This document shows, piece after piece, positions 1-6,401 of a DNA stretch of 11,037 bases (the stretch's first letter is position 1; every line of letters starts with the position of its first letter). Location of the stretch: assembly GCA_016200385.1 (NCBI GenBank), contig JACQEV010000211.1, forward strand, positions 1-11,037. Direction: 5' to 3'. A program made the position numbers and the translations under genes. A model generated the notes under the pieces. It saw only the letters and a program-made list of their open reading frames with translations, was not told the origin of the DNA and searched no databases. The DNA comes from Candidatus Methylomirabilota bacterium (GTDB taxonomy: Bacteria > Methylomirabilota > Methylomirabilia > Methylomirabilales > Methylomirabilaceae).

Positions 1-1
1 C

Positions 2-58
2 CTGCTTGGCCTCACCAAGGCCGATATGGACGGGCTCAAGGGAAAGGGGGTTATCTAA
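2..58 (+). CDS. C-terminal end of a class III CoA-transferase (partial, cut by window edge)
   Basis: Only the last 18 codons are in the window. They read LLGLTKADMDGLKGKGVI and stop at TAA (56-58). A GL(s/t)..(e/d)...L...GVI ending is typical of CaiB/BaiF (family III) CoA-transferases, and the next gene ends in the same style (LCGLSKAKIKELESQDVI). The TAA shares its last A with the ATG of the next gene, so the two are very probably translationally coupled. Tandem family III transferases forming a heteromer are known, for example the benzylsuccinate CoA-transferase BbsE/BbsF. That such a pair is present here is inference from adjacency and the short matching tail. Confidence 0.6.
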   Translation: MLGLTKADMDGLKGKGVI

Positions 59-1422
59 TGGCGACGTCCTTCGAAGAGTACTGTCGGGATGTCTTCGACC
101 CGAAGAAAGTCTTCTCCAAGCCGGAGCCCCTGAAGGGGTATCGGTTCCTCTCCATGACGCAGTACATCCTGGGTCCCTCCGCAGCCAACTACCTGGCGGA
201 GCTGGGGGCCGAGGTGATCAAGATCGAGCTTCCCCGGCGCGGAGAGCCGATGCGGCACACCACGCCTTTCAACGAGCCTCTCCTTTACCCCCTCTCCAAG
301 TGGTTGCCTGACAAGGGGACGGGGCTCGGGTTCTTCGGCGCAAATCACAACGAGTATTTCCTCTCTGTCGATTTCCACAAGCCCGAGGGGCAGGAGATCG
401 TGAAGATGCTGGCGGCCAAGTCGGACGGGTGTGTGGAGAACTACCGCGCCGGCACCTTCGACCGGTGGGGGATCGGCTACCGGCAGCTCAGCCAGATCAA
501 TCCCCGCATCATCTACCAGTGGCTGGGTGGATTCGGTGGGTGGGGCCCCGGCCGCAAGCGGGCCTCCTACGACATCCTGGGCCAGGCGCAGGGAGGATGC
601 TTCTCTGTGACCGGGTGGCCGGTCAAGATTCCAGGGTACGAGGGCAAGTTCCCCATTGGTCTCCCATCCAAACACACGATCTGGATCATGGATTACTGGG
701 GCGGGATGATGGGGGCGTTCCAGATTCTGGCGGCCCTCTACTGGCGGGACAACGTCTCCGGCGTCGGCGATTTCTTCGAATACTCCCAGGTCCAAGGGGC
801 GCAGCGCCACCTCTCCGATGCTATCGCCCTGTATGGCAGGCATGGCCTGGTTCAGCAGCGCTGGGGGAACTGGGACGCGCTGCTGTCCGTGCATGGGATC
901 ATCAAGTGCGGCAAGTCGTCCTACCCCGGCTCGCAGTTCCCGGCGGAGGCCGAGGAAGGCTTCTGCTTGGTCAGCGCCCACACCGATGCCGATTATGCCA
1001 AGTTGATGAAGGCGGTCGGCCGCGACGATCTCGCCAAGAAGTACCCGACCCACGACGACCGTGTCAAGGCTGAGAACCAGCCGGCGATCTACGAGGCGCT
1101 CGAGGCCTGGGCCAAGGACAAGACCAAGGAACAGGTCGAGGAGTTCATGCACAAGAACGGTATTAACGCCCAGCGGGTGATGAACAGCAAGGAGGTGTCA
1201 ACCAGCGAGCACTTCCTCCAGCGGGGGAACGTGCACTGGATCGATGACCCGACCTTCGGCGACGTCTTCAGCCAAGGTCCGGTCTTCATGGCGTCAGAGA
1301 CCCCGCCACGGCATAAGTGGGCGTTCAAGCCGGTCGGCGCCGACAACGAGTATGTCCTGTCCAAGCTCTGCGGTTTGTCAAAGGCGAAGATCAAGGAGTT
1401 GGAGTCCCAAGACGTCATCTAG
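58..1422 (+). CDS. class III (CaiB/BaiF) CoA-transferase
   Basis: This 454-residue protein is a family III CoA-transferase, which moves CoA between carboxylic acids via an aspartyl-anhydride/thioester route. Visible family features are the N-terminal block LGPSAANYLAELGAEVIKIE (39-58), NHNEYFLSVDFHKPEG (96-111), the VENYRAGTFDRWGIGY block (126-141), NPRIIYQWLGGFGGWGPG (148-165) and RASYDILGQAQGG (168-180). D172 in SYD aligns with the catalytic aspartate of formyl-CoA transferase (Asp169). At 454 residues it is somewhat longer than the usual 380-430. The start overlaps the previous stop (TAATG), which favours this ATG. The partner upstream is also a transferase, so the pair may be two subunits of one heteromer (BbsEF-like). 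Substrate is unknown. The ligase downstream suggests acyl- or aryl-CoA metabolism. The family call is safe; any substrate would be a guess. Confidence 0.9.
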   Translation: MATSFEEYCRDVFDPKKVFSKPEPLKGYRFLSMTQYILGPSAANYLAELGAEVIKIELPRRGEPMRHTTPFNEPLLYPLSKWLPDKGTGLGFFGANHNEYFLSVDFHKPEGQEIVKMLAAKSDGCVENYRAGTFDRWGIGYRQLSQINPRIIYQWLGGFGGWGPGRKRASYDILGQAQGGCFSVTGWPVKIPGYEGKFPIGLPSKHTIWIMDYWGGMMGAFQILAALYWRDNVSGVGDFFEYSQVQGAQRHLSDAIALYGRHGLVQQRWGNWDALLSVHGIIKCGKSSYPGSQFPAEAEEGFCLVSAHTDADYAKLMKAVGRDDLAKKYPTHDDRVKAENQPAIYEALEAWAKDKTKEQVEEFMHKNGINAQRVMNSKEVSTSEHFLQRGNVHWIDDPTFGDVFSQGPVFMASETPPRHKWAFKPVGADNEYVLSKLCGLSKAKIKELESQDVI

Positions 1423-1442
1423 GCCGGAAAGGAGGGGTGTCG

Positions 1443-1850
1443 ATGTCGTTTGCTCACTGTTCACTGCTGCTGGAGTGCTCCAAGTGCCATGCGGTCAATT
1501 ACCTGGACCCATTCACTTTCTGGTTCTTCAAGGGGAAGGTGAAGTGCGCGGGCTGCGACGCGATCTGGGCCGTCGAGATAGATAACGGCACGCGGATCAG
1601 CGGGCCGACCGAGGCCAAGCCGCCGCATGACAAGCTGCCCGGCTTCGCGCAAACCAAAGACTACAAGCAGGACTGGAGGTCGGCCGACAAGGTCAGTGAG
1701 GCCCCCAAGGCCCGACCCGACTTCCAGGGCAAACCGATCCCCATCTACAAGAATGTTCGGGGCAAGCTCGTGAGCGGCGGCCCGCTCAAGCCCGAGGATC
1801 TGGTCGGCAGCCGGGCGAAGTTCATCGTGGAGGGCAGGCCGTACAAGTAA
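1443..1850 (+). CDS. small zinc-ribbon-like protein, unknown function
   Basis: This 135-residue protein has two CxxC knuckles, C12-x2-C15 and C35-x2-C38, separated by a hydrophobic aromatic stretch (LDPFTFWFF). That is the layout of a zinc ribbon or rubredoxin-like metal site. The C-terminal two thirds are polar and Pro/Lys-rich (PTEAKPPHDKLPGF, then FQGKPIPIYKNVRGKLV) and may be an extended or OB-like binding part. The ATG at 1443 is chosen over an upstream in-frame ATG at 1317 because AAAGGAGGGG (about 1428-1437) sits just before it and the earlier start would lie deep inside the transferase gene. It begins 20 bp after the transferase and is probably co-transcribed. I do not recognise a named family. 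It could be an accessory or metal-binding subunit of an enzyme encoded in this operon or left of the window. Confidence 0.8.
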   Translation: MSFAHCSLLLECSKCHAVNYLDPFTFWFFKGKVKCAGCDAIWAVEIDNGTRISGPTEAKPPHDKLPGFAQTKDYKQDWRSADKVSEAPKARPDFQGKPIPIYKNVRGKLVSGGPLKPEDLVGSRAKFIVEGRPYK

Positions 1851-1953
1851 TTGATGATTGACCCATGACAATGGGGAGGCGGGGTGGGGTGGTTCCTCCA
1901 CCCGCCCGGCCGACCCCCTCAGCACAGGACCTGAGGAGGAAGGAGGTCTGTTT

Positions 1954-2115
1954 ATGGCTGATCAGAAGAAACCAAACTGCCCGATCCATGGGACACCGGA
2001 TTGCTTCGCGCCGGCGCTGGATCCCATCATCGCAAAGGCCTACGAGGGGTATTGCACCAAGATCGAGTGGCCGTATGCCCGGATCATCCCCAAGGGGTGG
2101 AAGCCCGGGGCATAG
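1954..2115 (+). CDS. 53-residue Cys-containing small protein, unknown
   Basis: This is a very short protein with three cysteines and a histidine suited to metal binding: C9-P-I-H12, C17 and C34 (KPNCPIHGTPDC, then YEGYCTKIEWPY). Its end is rich in Trp, Pro and Lys (IIPKGWKPGA). The start is set by an unusually strong purine-rich ribosome site, AGGAGGAAGGAGG (1934-1946), 7 nt before ATG 1954. An upstream in-frame ATG at 1858 has no such site. That strong site on such a short frame is good evidence of real translation. It is last in the run before the hairpin at 2172-2212, so it probably closes the operon of the transferases and the zinc-ribbon protein. Function unknown. By analogy only, small Cys-rich proteins act as extra subunits of some anaerobic enzymes such as benzylsuccinate synthase, but no such enzyme is visible here. 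Confidence 0.7.
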   Translation: MADQKKPNCPIHGTPDCFAPALDPIIAKAYEGYCTKIEWPYARIIPKGWKPGA

Positions 2116-2171
2116 AGCTGCTCCCTAAGGCACCAAAGCGCCGTCGCCCCTGGGCGCGCTCGTAGGGTATT

Positions 2172-2214
2172 GAGGGCCACGGTCTCCGAATTGGGAGACC
2201 GTGGCCCTCTTTCT
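2172..2214 (+). terminator. intrinsic terminator after the CoA-transferase operon
   Basis: A perfect 16-bp stem pairs 2172-2187 (GAGGGCCACGGTCTCC) with 2194-2209, with a 6-nt loop GAATTG. A short pyrimidine tract TTTCTC follows. The stem is strong and the T run modest. It lies between the 53-residue gene and the next promoter, as expected for the end of the operon. Confidence 0.75.
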
Positions 2215-2241
2215 CAAGCCTTTTCGCAAGAGGTGTGCGCC

Positions 2242-2271
2242 TTGACCGAAATGCAGCGAGTATGCTAGAGT
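2242..2271 (+). promoter_or_regulatory. probable sigma70-type promoter for the thioredoxin-like/ligase operon
   Basis: TTGACC (2242-2247) is followed after 18 bp by TAGAGT (2266-2271) with TGC directly before it, an extended -10. TATGCT at 2261 looks better as a -10 but would leave only 13 bp, so it is less likely. It lies downstream of the hairpin at 2172-2214 and about 80 bp before the start codon. Confidence 0.45.
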
Positions 2272-2274
2272 TCA

Positions 2275-2297
2275 CTCACTCGGGTCGGCTCACTCGG
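2275..2297. repeat. 9-bp direct repeat CTCACTCGG at the predicted transcription start
   Basis: CTCACTCGG occurs at 2275-2283 and again at 2289-2297, a 14-bp period, directly after the predicted -10. The position would suit operator half-sites or early leader RNA. It does not resemble the GTTC/GAAC words seen near the IclR and U32 promoters. Small repeats like this can arise by chance. Confidence 0.4.
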
Positions 2298-2353
2298 TCC
2301 TCGGCAGTATCCGCCAGGTTTTATCAGGGGTCAACTCAAAGGAGAACAGAGCG

Positions 2354-2725
2354 ATGAAAGTCGAATTCTACTACAGCAGCAAGGTCACACCAGGGCAGCA
2401 ATTCTTCTGCGATAACGCGAAGGCGATCGAGCTGATTGAGAAATTGAAAGCCAAAGGCGTCAACGCCATCGCGATTGACTCCGACGTCAATCCGCCAGGG
2501 TTCATGAAATATAATGCGGCAGTGACGGGGCCAAGCGCGAGCAAGCGCGCGGTCTTCGGGGCCAAAGGAGCATTGGAGGAAGAGTTCGGGAAGGCGGTCC
2601 CCGCTCTGTTGATCTACGCGAAAGAGGGAGACCGTTACCCCGAGGAGGTGCTCCCCCGGAGCGACAGGGACCTGAGCCGCCTGGTGGGGATCGAGGAGGC
2701 GTTGCAGAACCTTCTGAACACGTAG
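2354..2725 (+). CDS. small thioredoxin-fold/ArsD-like protein, unknown role
   Basis: This 123-residue protein has a beta-alpha-beta start (MKVEFYYSS, then AIELIEKLKAKGVNAIAID) and a second half reading ALEEEFGKAVPALLIYAKEG, then GDRYP and DLSRLVGIEEAL. The layout recalls ArsD-type thioredoxin-fold proteins: an alpha helix, a cis-Pro-like VP before a strand, GRYP-like, then a helix. The paired metalloid-binding cysteines of ArsD are absent and the only cysteine is C19, so an arsenic role is not supported. AAAGGAG (2338-2344) 9 nt before the ATG sets the start. The acyl-CoA ligase begins 9 bp after its stop, so the two are co-transcribed and probably act together. The fold is a guess from secondary-structure pattern. 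Function is unknown. Confidence 0.75.
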   Translation: MKVEFYYSSKVTPGQQFFCDNAKAIELIEKLKAKGVNAIAIDSDVNPPGFMKYNAAVTGPSASKRAVFGAKGALEEEFGKAVPALLIYAKEGDRYPEEVLPRSDRDLSRLVGIEEALQNLLNT

Positions 2726-2734
2726 GGGGAGACG

Positions 2735-4405
2735 ATGGGTAAGATACCTGCCGAATACCTGCCGCCATCTGAGCTGAGGCCGCATCGCATCTACACACTG
2801 CCGGAGTACAACACTATCCCTCAGCGGTTGAACAGCACTGAGGAACTGCTGGACAAGATGGTCGCAGCGGGGAAGGGAGACCGGGTAGCGCTGTACTTTG
2901 AGGACAAGCGAATCCCATACAAGGCGCTTCTGGCCCAGGTCAACAAGTTGGGGAGCGCGCTGAAGAAGTTGGGGATCGAGGAGGCAGACAGGGTCGCGCT
3001 GCGCCTGCCAAACATCCCGCCGGCGATCGTGGCGAACTTTGCGGTGCTCAAGGTCGGCGCCGTGGTCTTGCCCACCTCGGTTCTTTTTTCTCGGGCCGAA
3101 ATCGCTCACGTGTTTAACAATGCTGAGGTCAAGGCGGTCATCGTCGCGGCGACACTGCTGGAGGAACTCGAGAAGGCGGTTCCCGAGCTGAGGACGGTCA
3201 AGCATATCATCGTCGTCGGTGGCGAACCGGAGGAGATCAAGAAGAAGGGGTACTTGCTCTATCAGGAGCTGCTCGACGGAGGCGACCCCAAGTGCGACCC
3301 GGTGAGGCGGGATCGGATGGATGTTTCGGTCCTCCTCTTCACCTCCGGAACCACCGGGTTGCCAAAAGGAACGGCCCATTTCATGGAGGAGGCCCTCATC
3401 GTTCCGGATGGCTTCGGAAAACACTGCTGGCGTCTCACGGAAGAGGACGTGCTCCTCAGCGCGGCTCCCCTGGCCATGGCAGCCGGCTACTCTGCTGCGG
3501 CCACCATCCCCTACCGATTCGGGGCGGCCCTTTCCTTGCTGCCGCGCTTCACTCCGGAGGGGATGTTCGAGACCATTCAGAACCATAAGGTCACCATCCT
3601 CTCGGCTCTCCCGACAGCCTACCGCAAGATGTTGCAAGTCCCTGACGCCGAAAAACGATACAACCTCGGGTCGCTCAAGACCTGTACCGGCGGTGGCGAG
3701 TCCCTGACGGCCCAGACCTATCTTGACTGGAAGGCGAAGTTCGGGCAGGAGATCTTCGAGGGACTCGGGACCACCGAGATGATGTTTGTGTTCATCAGCT
3801 CGGCCGGAACCCGGAAGGTCAAGCCGGGGTCGATAGGCCCAGCCATCCCGGGGTACGAGCTGCGGGTGGTTACTGAGGACGGGAAGGATTGCAAGCCGGG
3901 GGAAAGCGGCCAGCTCTGGGGGAGAGGCCCAACGGGGACCATTTATTGGCGAGATCCGGAGAAGCAGCGAGGCTCTGTCAAGGATGGCTGGTGCCGCGCC
4001 GGGGATATGGTCAGCATGGACGAAGATGGCTATATCTGGTTCCTGGCGCGTGAGGACGACTTGATCAAGAGTTCCGGCTATCGGATCGGCCCCGAGGAGA
4101 TCGAAGATGTCCTGGTCACGCATCCAAGTGTGTCCGACGCCGGGGTGGTCGGCATGCCAGATCCTGTCATGGGCCAGAAGACGAAGGCTTTTGTCGCGCT
4201 GAAACCCGGGCAACAGGCGTCCGAAAGCCTCAAGCAGGAGCTGATCGAGTTCTGCAAGGGGAAGATCGCCGTCTACAAGCTGCCGCGAGATGTTGAGTTC
4301 ATCGACCAGATGCCTCGCGCCCCCGGTCCAGGTGGTCCCGGGACAGGCAAGCTGCTCCGACGGATCCTCCGCCAGCGGGAGCAGGAGAAGGCCAGGACCA
4401 AGTAG
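2735..4405 (+). CDS. AMP-forming acyl/aryl-CoA ligase (benzoate-CoA ligase-like)
   Basis: This 556-residue ANL-superfamily enzyme would activate a carboxylic acid with ATP to an acyl-AMP and then a CoA thioester. All core motifs are visible: the phosphate loop TSGTTGLPKG (203-212), the A5 motif GLGTTE (343-348), WCRAGD (419-424) with the ribose-binding aspartate D424, the hinge region REDDLIKSSGYRIGPEEIE (439-457), and the C-terminal catalytic lysine K539 in GTGK. The hinge wording and length resemble benzoate/2-aminobenzoate-type ligases, but substrate cannot be read from sequence. One oddity is that the loop before the catalytic lysine reads MPRAPGPGGPGTGK, about six residues longer than the usual MPRTxTGK form. 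GGGGAG (2726-2731) precedes the start. An intrinsic terminator follows. Its role in the cluster is probably entry of a free acid into CoA-thioester metabolism. Confidence 0.92.
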   Translation: MGKIPAEYLPPSELRPHRIYTLPEYNTIPQRLNSTEELLDKMVAAGKGDRVALYFEDKRIPYKALLAQVNKLGSALKKLGIEEADRVALRLPNIPPAIVANFAVLKVGAVVLPTSVLFSRAEIAHVFNNAEVKAVIVAATLLEELEKAVPELRTVKHIIVVGGEPEEIKKKGYLLYQELLDGGDPKCDPVRRDRMDVSVLLFTSGTTGLPKGTAHFMEEALIVPDGFGKHCWRLTEEDVLLSAAPLAMAAGYSAAATIPYRFGAALSLLPRFTPEGMFETIQNHKVTILSALPTAYRKMLQVPDAEKRYNLGSLKTCTGGGESLTAQTYLDWKAKFGQEIFEGLGTTEMMFVFISSAGTRKVKPGSIGPAIPGYELRVVTEDGKDCKPGESGQLWGRGPTGTIYWRDPEKQRGSVKDGWCRAGDMVSMDEDGYIWFLAREDDLIKSSGYRIGPEEIEDVLVTHPSVSDAGVVGMPDPVMGQKTKAFVALKPGQQASESLKQELIEFCKGKIAVYKLPRDVEFIDQMPRAPGPGGPGTGKLLRRILRQREQEKARTK

Positions 4406-4439
4406 GCCTTCTCGAATTCCCTCCAATCGCACCTTCATC

Positions 4440-4480
4440 GGCCCGGGGCGAAGATATTGGGCGCCTCGGGCCTTTCTTTT
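4440..4480 (+). terminator. intrinsic terminator after the CoA ligase
   Basis: An 11-bp stem pairs GGCCCGGGGCG (4440-4450) with CGCCTCGGGCC (4462-4472), with one G-U wobble and an 11-nt loop. It is followed directly by TTTCTTTT (4473-4480). This is a textbook rho-independent terminator. Confidence 0.88.
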
Positions 4481-4500
4481 CGTCTCCGCGCACATTTCTC

Positions 4501-4530
4501 TTGACGAGTCTCGCCTCACCCGCTTAGGCT
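4501..4530 (+). promoter_or_regulatory. probable promoter of the iclR-type gene
   Basis: TTGACG (4501-4506), an 18-bp spacer, then TAGGCT (4525-4530). The -35 is close to consensus and the -10 weak. It lies just after the ligase terminator and about 60 bp before the regulator start. The spacer length equals that proposed for the other two promoters in the window. Confidence 0.45.
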
Positions 4531-4569
4531 GTTCGCGTGAAGGAACGATGTTCTGTATAGCGAACGTTC
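4531..4569. promoter_or_regulatory. candidate IclR-type operator with nested GTTC/GAAC palindromes
   Basis: Directly after the -10 are GTTCGC (4531-4536) and its exact complement GCGAAC (4560-4565), with an internal palindrome GAACGATGTTC (4543-4553) and the self-complementary GAACGTTC (4562-4569). IclR-family proteins bind short inverted repeats and commonly control their own genes. A site covering the transcription start would fit autorepression. Binding is inferred, not shown. Confidence 0.45.
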
Positions 4570-4590
4570 TGCGGTCCGGATAGGAGCCAT

Positions 4591-5370
4591 ATGGCAGCAG
4601 AGGGGTACCGGGTCCCCGCCCTGGAGCATGCGATTGCGCTGCTGCGGTTCCTCAAGCAGCGTAATCATCGACCCTGGGGGGTGTCCGAGCTGAGCCGAGG
4701 GGTCGGGGTCAACAAGAGCACCTGCTTCACCATCCTGAGAACGCTTCAGCGGCATGGCTTCGTTGCCTACGACGACACGAGCAAGAAGTACTCCCTCGGG
4801 ACGGCGCTCATCGAGCTGGGTGGTGCGGTCGCGTCGGCTGCCAGTGGGGCCATTGTGGCCAAGCCGTTTCTACTCGATCTGTTCGAGGAGTTGCGACTGA
4901 CCTCTCTGTTGGGTCGCCGGGTTCAGGACAAGGTGGTCGTCATTGACAAGGCGGAAGTGCTGGATGACTTCCGGATAACAGTCCCGTTGGGCCAGGTGCT
5001 GCCACTGGCCACAGGGGCGATGGGACGGAGCCTGCTCTCCCGTCTGAGGGAGTCCGAGGTGGAAAGGATTTTTCGGTCCGAGGTCGTCGCCGGCCAGCGG
5101 GCGCGAAAAGGCGCCGTTCTGGCAAGAATGCGGCGCGAACTGGAGGAAGCAAGGCGGCGAGGTTATGCGGAGAGCCTGGGGGAGATTCAGGCAGGGATCA
5201 ACAGCGTGGCCGCCCCGATCTTTGACCATCAGGGACATGCTGTGCTGACGATTGGGGTGATCGGCCTTGGCTCCGCGCTAGCGCCGCGCAGCCTGCCTCG
5301 CTGCGGCCGGAAGGTGCGAGAGGTGGCCTCTCTGATCACTCGAGCCATCGGCGGGATCGAGCCGAAATGA
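4591..5370 (+). CDS. IclR-family transcriptional regulator
   Basis: This 259-residue protein has the two-part IclR layout. The N-terminal winged helix-turn-helix spans roughly residues 7-72: VPALEHAIALLRFLK, then the HTH VSELSRGVGVNKST (31-44) with CFTILRTLQRHGFV as recognition helix and start of the wing, then KKYSLGTALIELGG. The C-terminal effector domain includes LGRRVQDKVVVIDKAEV, PLGQVLPLATGAMGRSLLS (near 132-150) and INSVAAPIFDHQGHAVLTIGVIG. These match the family's ligand-binding domain. AGGAG sits only 4 nt before ATG 4591. It has its own predicted promoter and operator and lies between the ligase and U32 units, all on one strand. IclR proteins often sense aromatic or carboxylic acids, so it may control the ligase and/or the U32 genes. 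The family is certain; effector and targets are inferred. Confidence 0.95.
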   Translation: MAAEGYRVPALEHAIALLRFLKQRNHRPWGVSELSRGVGVNKSTCFTILRTLQRHGFVAYDDTSKKYSLGTALIELGGAVASAASGAIVAKPFLLDLFEELRLTSLLGRRVQDKVVVIDKAEVLDDFRITVPLGQVLPLATGAMGRSLLSRLRESEVERIFRSEVVAGQRARKGAVLARMRRELEEARRRGYAESLGEIQAGINSVAAPIFDHQGHAVLTIGVIGLGSALAPRSLPRCGRKVREVASLITRAIGGIEPK

Positions 5371-5381
5371 GGATTTTCCGC

Positions 5382-5411
5382 TTGACTCCTTCCAGGGGAG
5401 GATGGTATTCT
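5382..5411 (+). promoter_or_regulatory. promoter of the U32 operon
   Basis: TTGACT (5382-5387), an 18-bp spacer, then TATTCT (5406-5411). It starts just 11 bp after the iclR stop and lies 34 bp before the first U32 start codon, giving a short leader. This is the best sigma70-type match in the window. Confidence 0.55.
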
Positions 5412-5419
5412 GCGGCAGT

Positions 5420-5443
5420 TTCTGTTCGCCAGGGAGAACGGAA
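5420..5443. promoter_or_regulatory. candidate operator for the U32 operon (GTTC/GAAC inverted repeat)
   Basis: The arms TTCTGTTC (5420-5427) and GAACGGAA (5436-5443) are inverted repeats matching at 7 of 8 positions around an 8-bp centre. The repeat lies about 8 bp after the -10 and includes the ribosome site AGGGAG (5431-5436). GTTC/GAAC words are shared with the palindromes before the iclR-type gene, suggesting the same regulator acts on both. This is inference. Confidence 0.4.
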
Positions 5444-5445
5444 TT

Positions 5446-6381
5446 ATGGCAAGATTCTTCTCTCGCGCAGCCAGGCCGATCCTTCTCGCACCCGCGGGTA
5501 GCCCGGATGCCGCTAAGGTGGCCCTGCAGGCCGGCGCCGACACCATCTACGTCGGCCTCAAGGGTTGGAGCCGTGGCGGCGCAAAGGGCGAGCTGACCTC
5601 GGAAGAGCTTCTGGACACCCTGGCGGCCGCTCATGCGCAGGGCCGGAAGTTACAGGTCGCCCTCAACACTATCCCCCGCCGAAGCGAACGGCGGTACCTC
5701 GTGGGGAGGGTGGAGGAGTTGATCGGCTTGGGGATCGATGGGGTCATTGTCAACGACGCCGGCCTCATGGCTGAACTCCACACCCGTTACCCTGAGCTTC
5801 GCATCACGGCCAGCATCGGCTGTGCCGCCATGAACGAGGCCGATGTGGCCTTCTATCGCGATCTGGGGGCCGATGCTGTCGTCTTGCCCGGCACCCTTTC
5901 TGCCGATGAGCTGTACGCCGCAGCGCAAGTCCCCGAGGTGCTGATCGAGGTGATGATCCACATGGTGGAAGAGTTCATCGTGCTGGGCAAGTGCTGGATG
6001 CCCAGCTATTACCGGCTGAACCCGACTCCACTGGCGGAGCTTCATGGGGAGGGCAACCGGCTCATCGGCAGCATGAAACGGGGGGGCGCCGGCGTCTGCT
6101 TCAAAGTCTGCGAGCACCCGTGGGTCCTCTCCCTCAACGGGCAGGACGTCGCCCAGCGGCTGCTGCCCAGCCGCCAGATCAGCTCTATCAACGCACTATC
6201 TGACATCCTGGACGCCGGAGTCGATGTCGTCAAGCTGCAGGGCAGAAGCCTTTCACCGGATCTGCTTGCCCCGATCGTCGGCCGCTACCGAAGGGCTATC
6301 GATGCGTGGGAAGGGGGAGGGCCCGTGCCCGCCTTGCAGGAGCTCCCGCTTGAGCCCTCCTGGACGGTATCGCGCCGATGA
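5446..6381 (+). CDS. peptidase U32-family protein, UbiU-like, with altered Fe-S ligands (U32-1)
   Basis: This 311-residue protein opens with the U32 signature LLAPAGSPDAAKVALQAGAD and IYVGLKGWSR (13-43), then VNDAGLMAELHTRYPELRIT and the core near residues 165-223. The core aligns with the UbiU cluster region: EVMIHMVEEFIVLGKCWMPS (168-187) and GVCFKVC (216-222). C183 and C218 match UbiU cluster positions. E176 stands where the first cysteine of the U32 signature should be and S246 where the last one should be; C222 is an extra nearby cysteine. The KLQGR block (263-267) replaces the usual KIEGR. Known U32 relatives are Fe-S hydroxylation proteins (UbiU, RlhA, TrhP), with collagenase-type members also described. 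The start follows AGGGAG. Its stop overlaps an ATG, and the UbiV-like gene follows. Family is secure; the reaction is unknown and the altered ligands are my by-eye alignment. Confidence 0.88.
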   Translation: MARFFSRAARPILLAPAGSPDAAKVALQAGADTIYVGLKGWSRGGAKGELTSEELLDTLAAAHAQGRKLQVALNTIPRRSERRYLVGRVEELIGLGIDGVIVNDAGLMAELHTRYPELRITASIGCAAMNEADVAFYRDLGADAVVLPGTLSADELYAAAQVPEVLIEVMIHMVEEFIVLGKCWMPSYYRLNPTPLAELHGEGNRLIGSMKRGGAGVCFKVCEHPWVLSLNGQDVAQRLLPSRQISSINALSDILDAGVDVVKLQGRSLSPDLLAPIVGRYRRAIDAWEGGGPVPALQELPLEPSWTVSRR

Positions 6382-6389
6382 GTAGTCTT

Positions 6390-6396
6390 AAAGGAG
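6390..6396 (+). promoter_or_regulatory. ribosome binding site fixing the UbiV-like start at 6402
   Basis: AAAGGAG lies 5 nt before ATG 6402. A competing in-frame ATG at 6378 overlaps the previous stop (ATGA), but no strong site precedes it. The site therefore favours 6402, with coupling to the gene upstream still possible. Confidence 0.7.
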
Positions 6397-6401
6397 AGCG
6401 G

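Noticed and set aside
55..1152. Long minus-strand frame opposite the CoA-transferase
   Set aside because: It mirrors a clear family III transferase and shows no domain or ribosome site of its own.
1874..1909. GC-rich imperfect hairpin in the gap before the 53-residue gene
   Set aside because: The stem has bulges and no T tract follows, and the strong ribosome site downstream implies continued transcription; not called as a terminator.
2354..2725. Calling this gene arsD
   Set aside because: The paired metal-binding cysteines are absent and no other ars gene is visible; only a fold resemblance remains.
2336..4519. Very long minus-strand open frame opposite the ligase
   Set aside because: It lies across two well-supported + genes and has composition typical of an antisense shadow in GC-rich DNA, with no recognisable motif.
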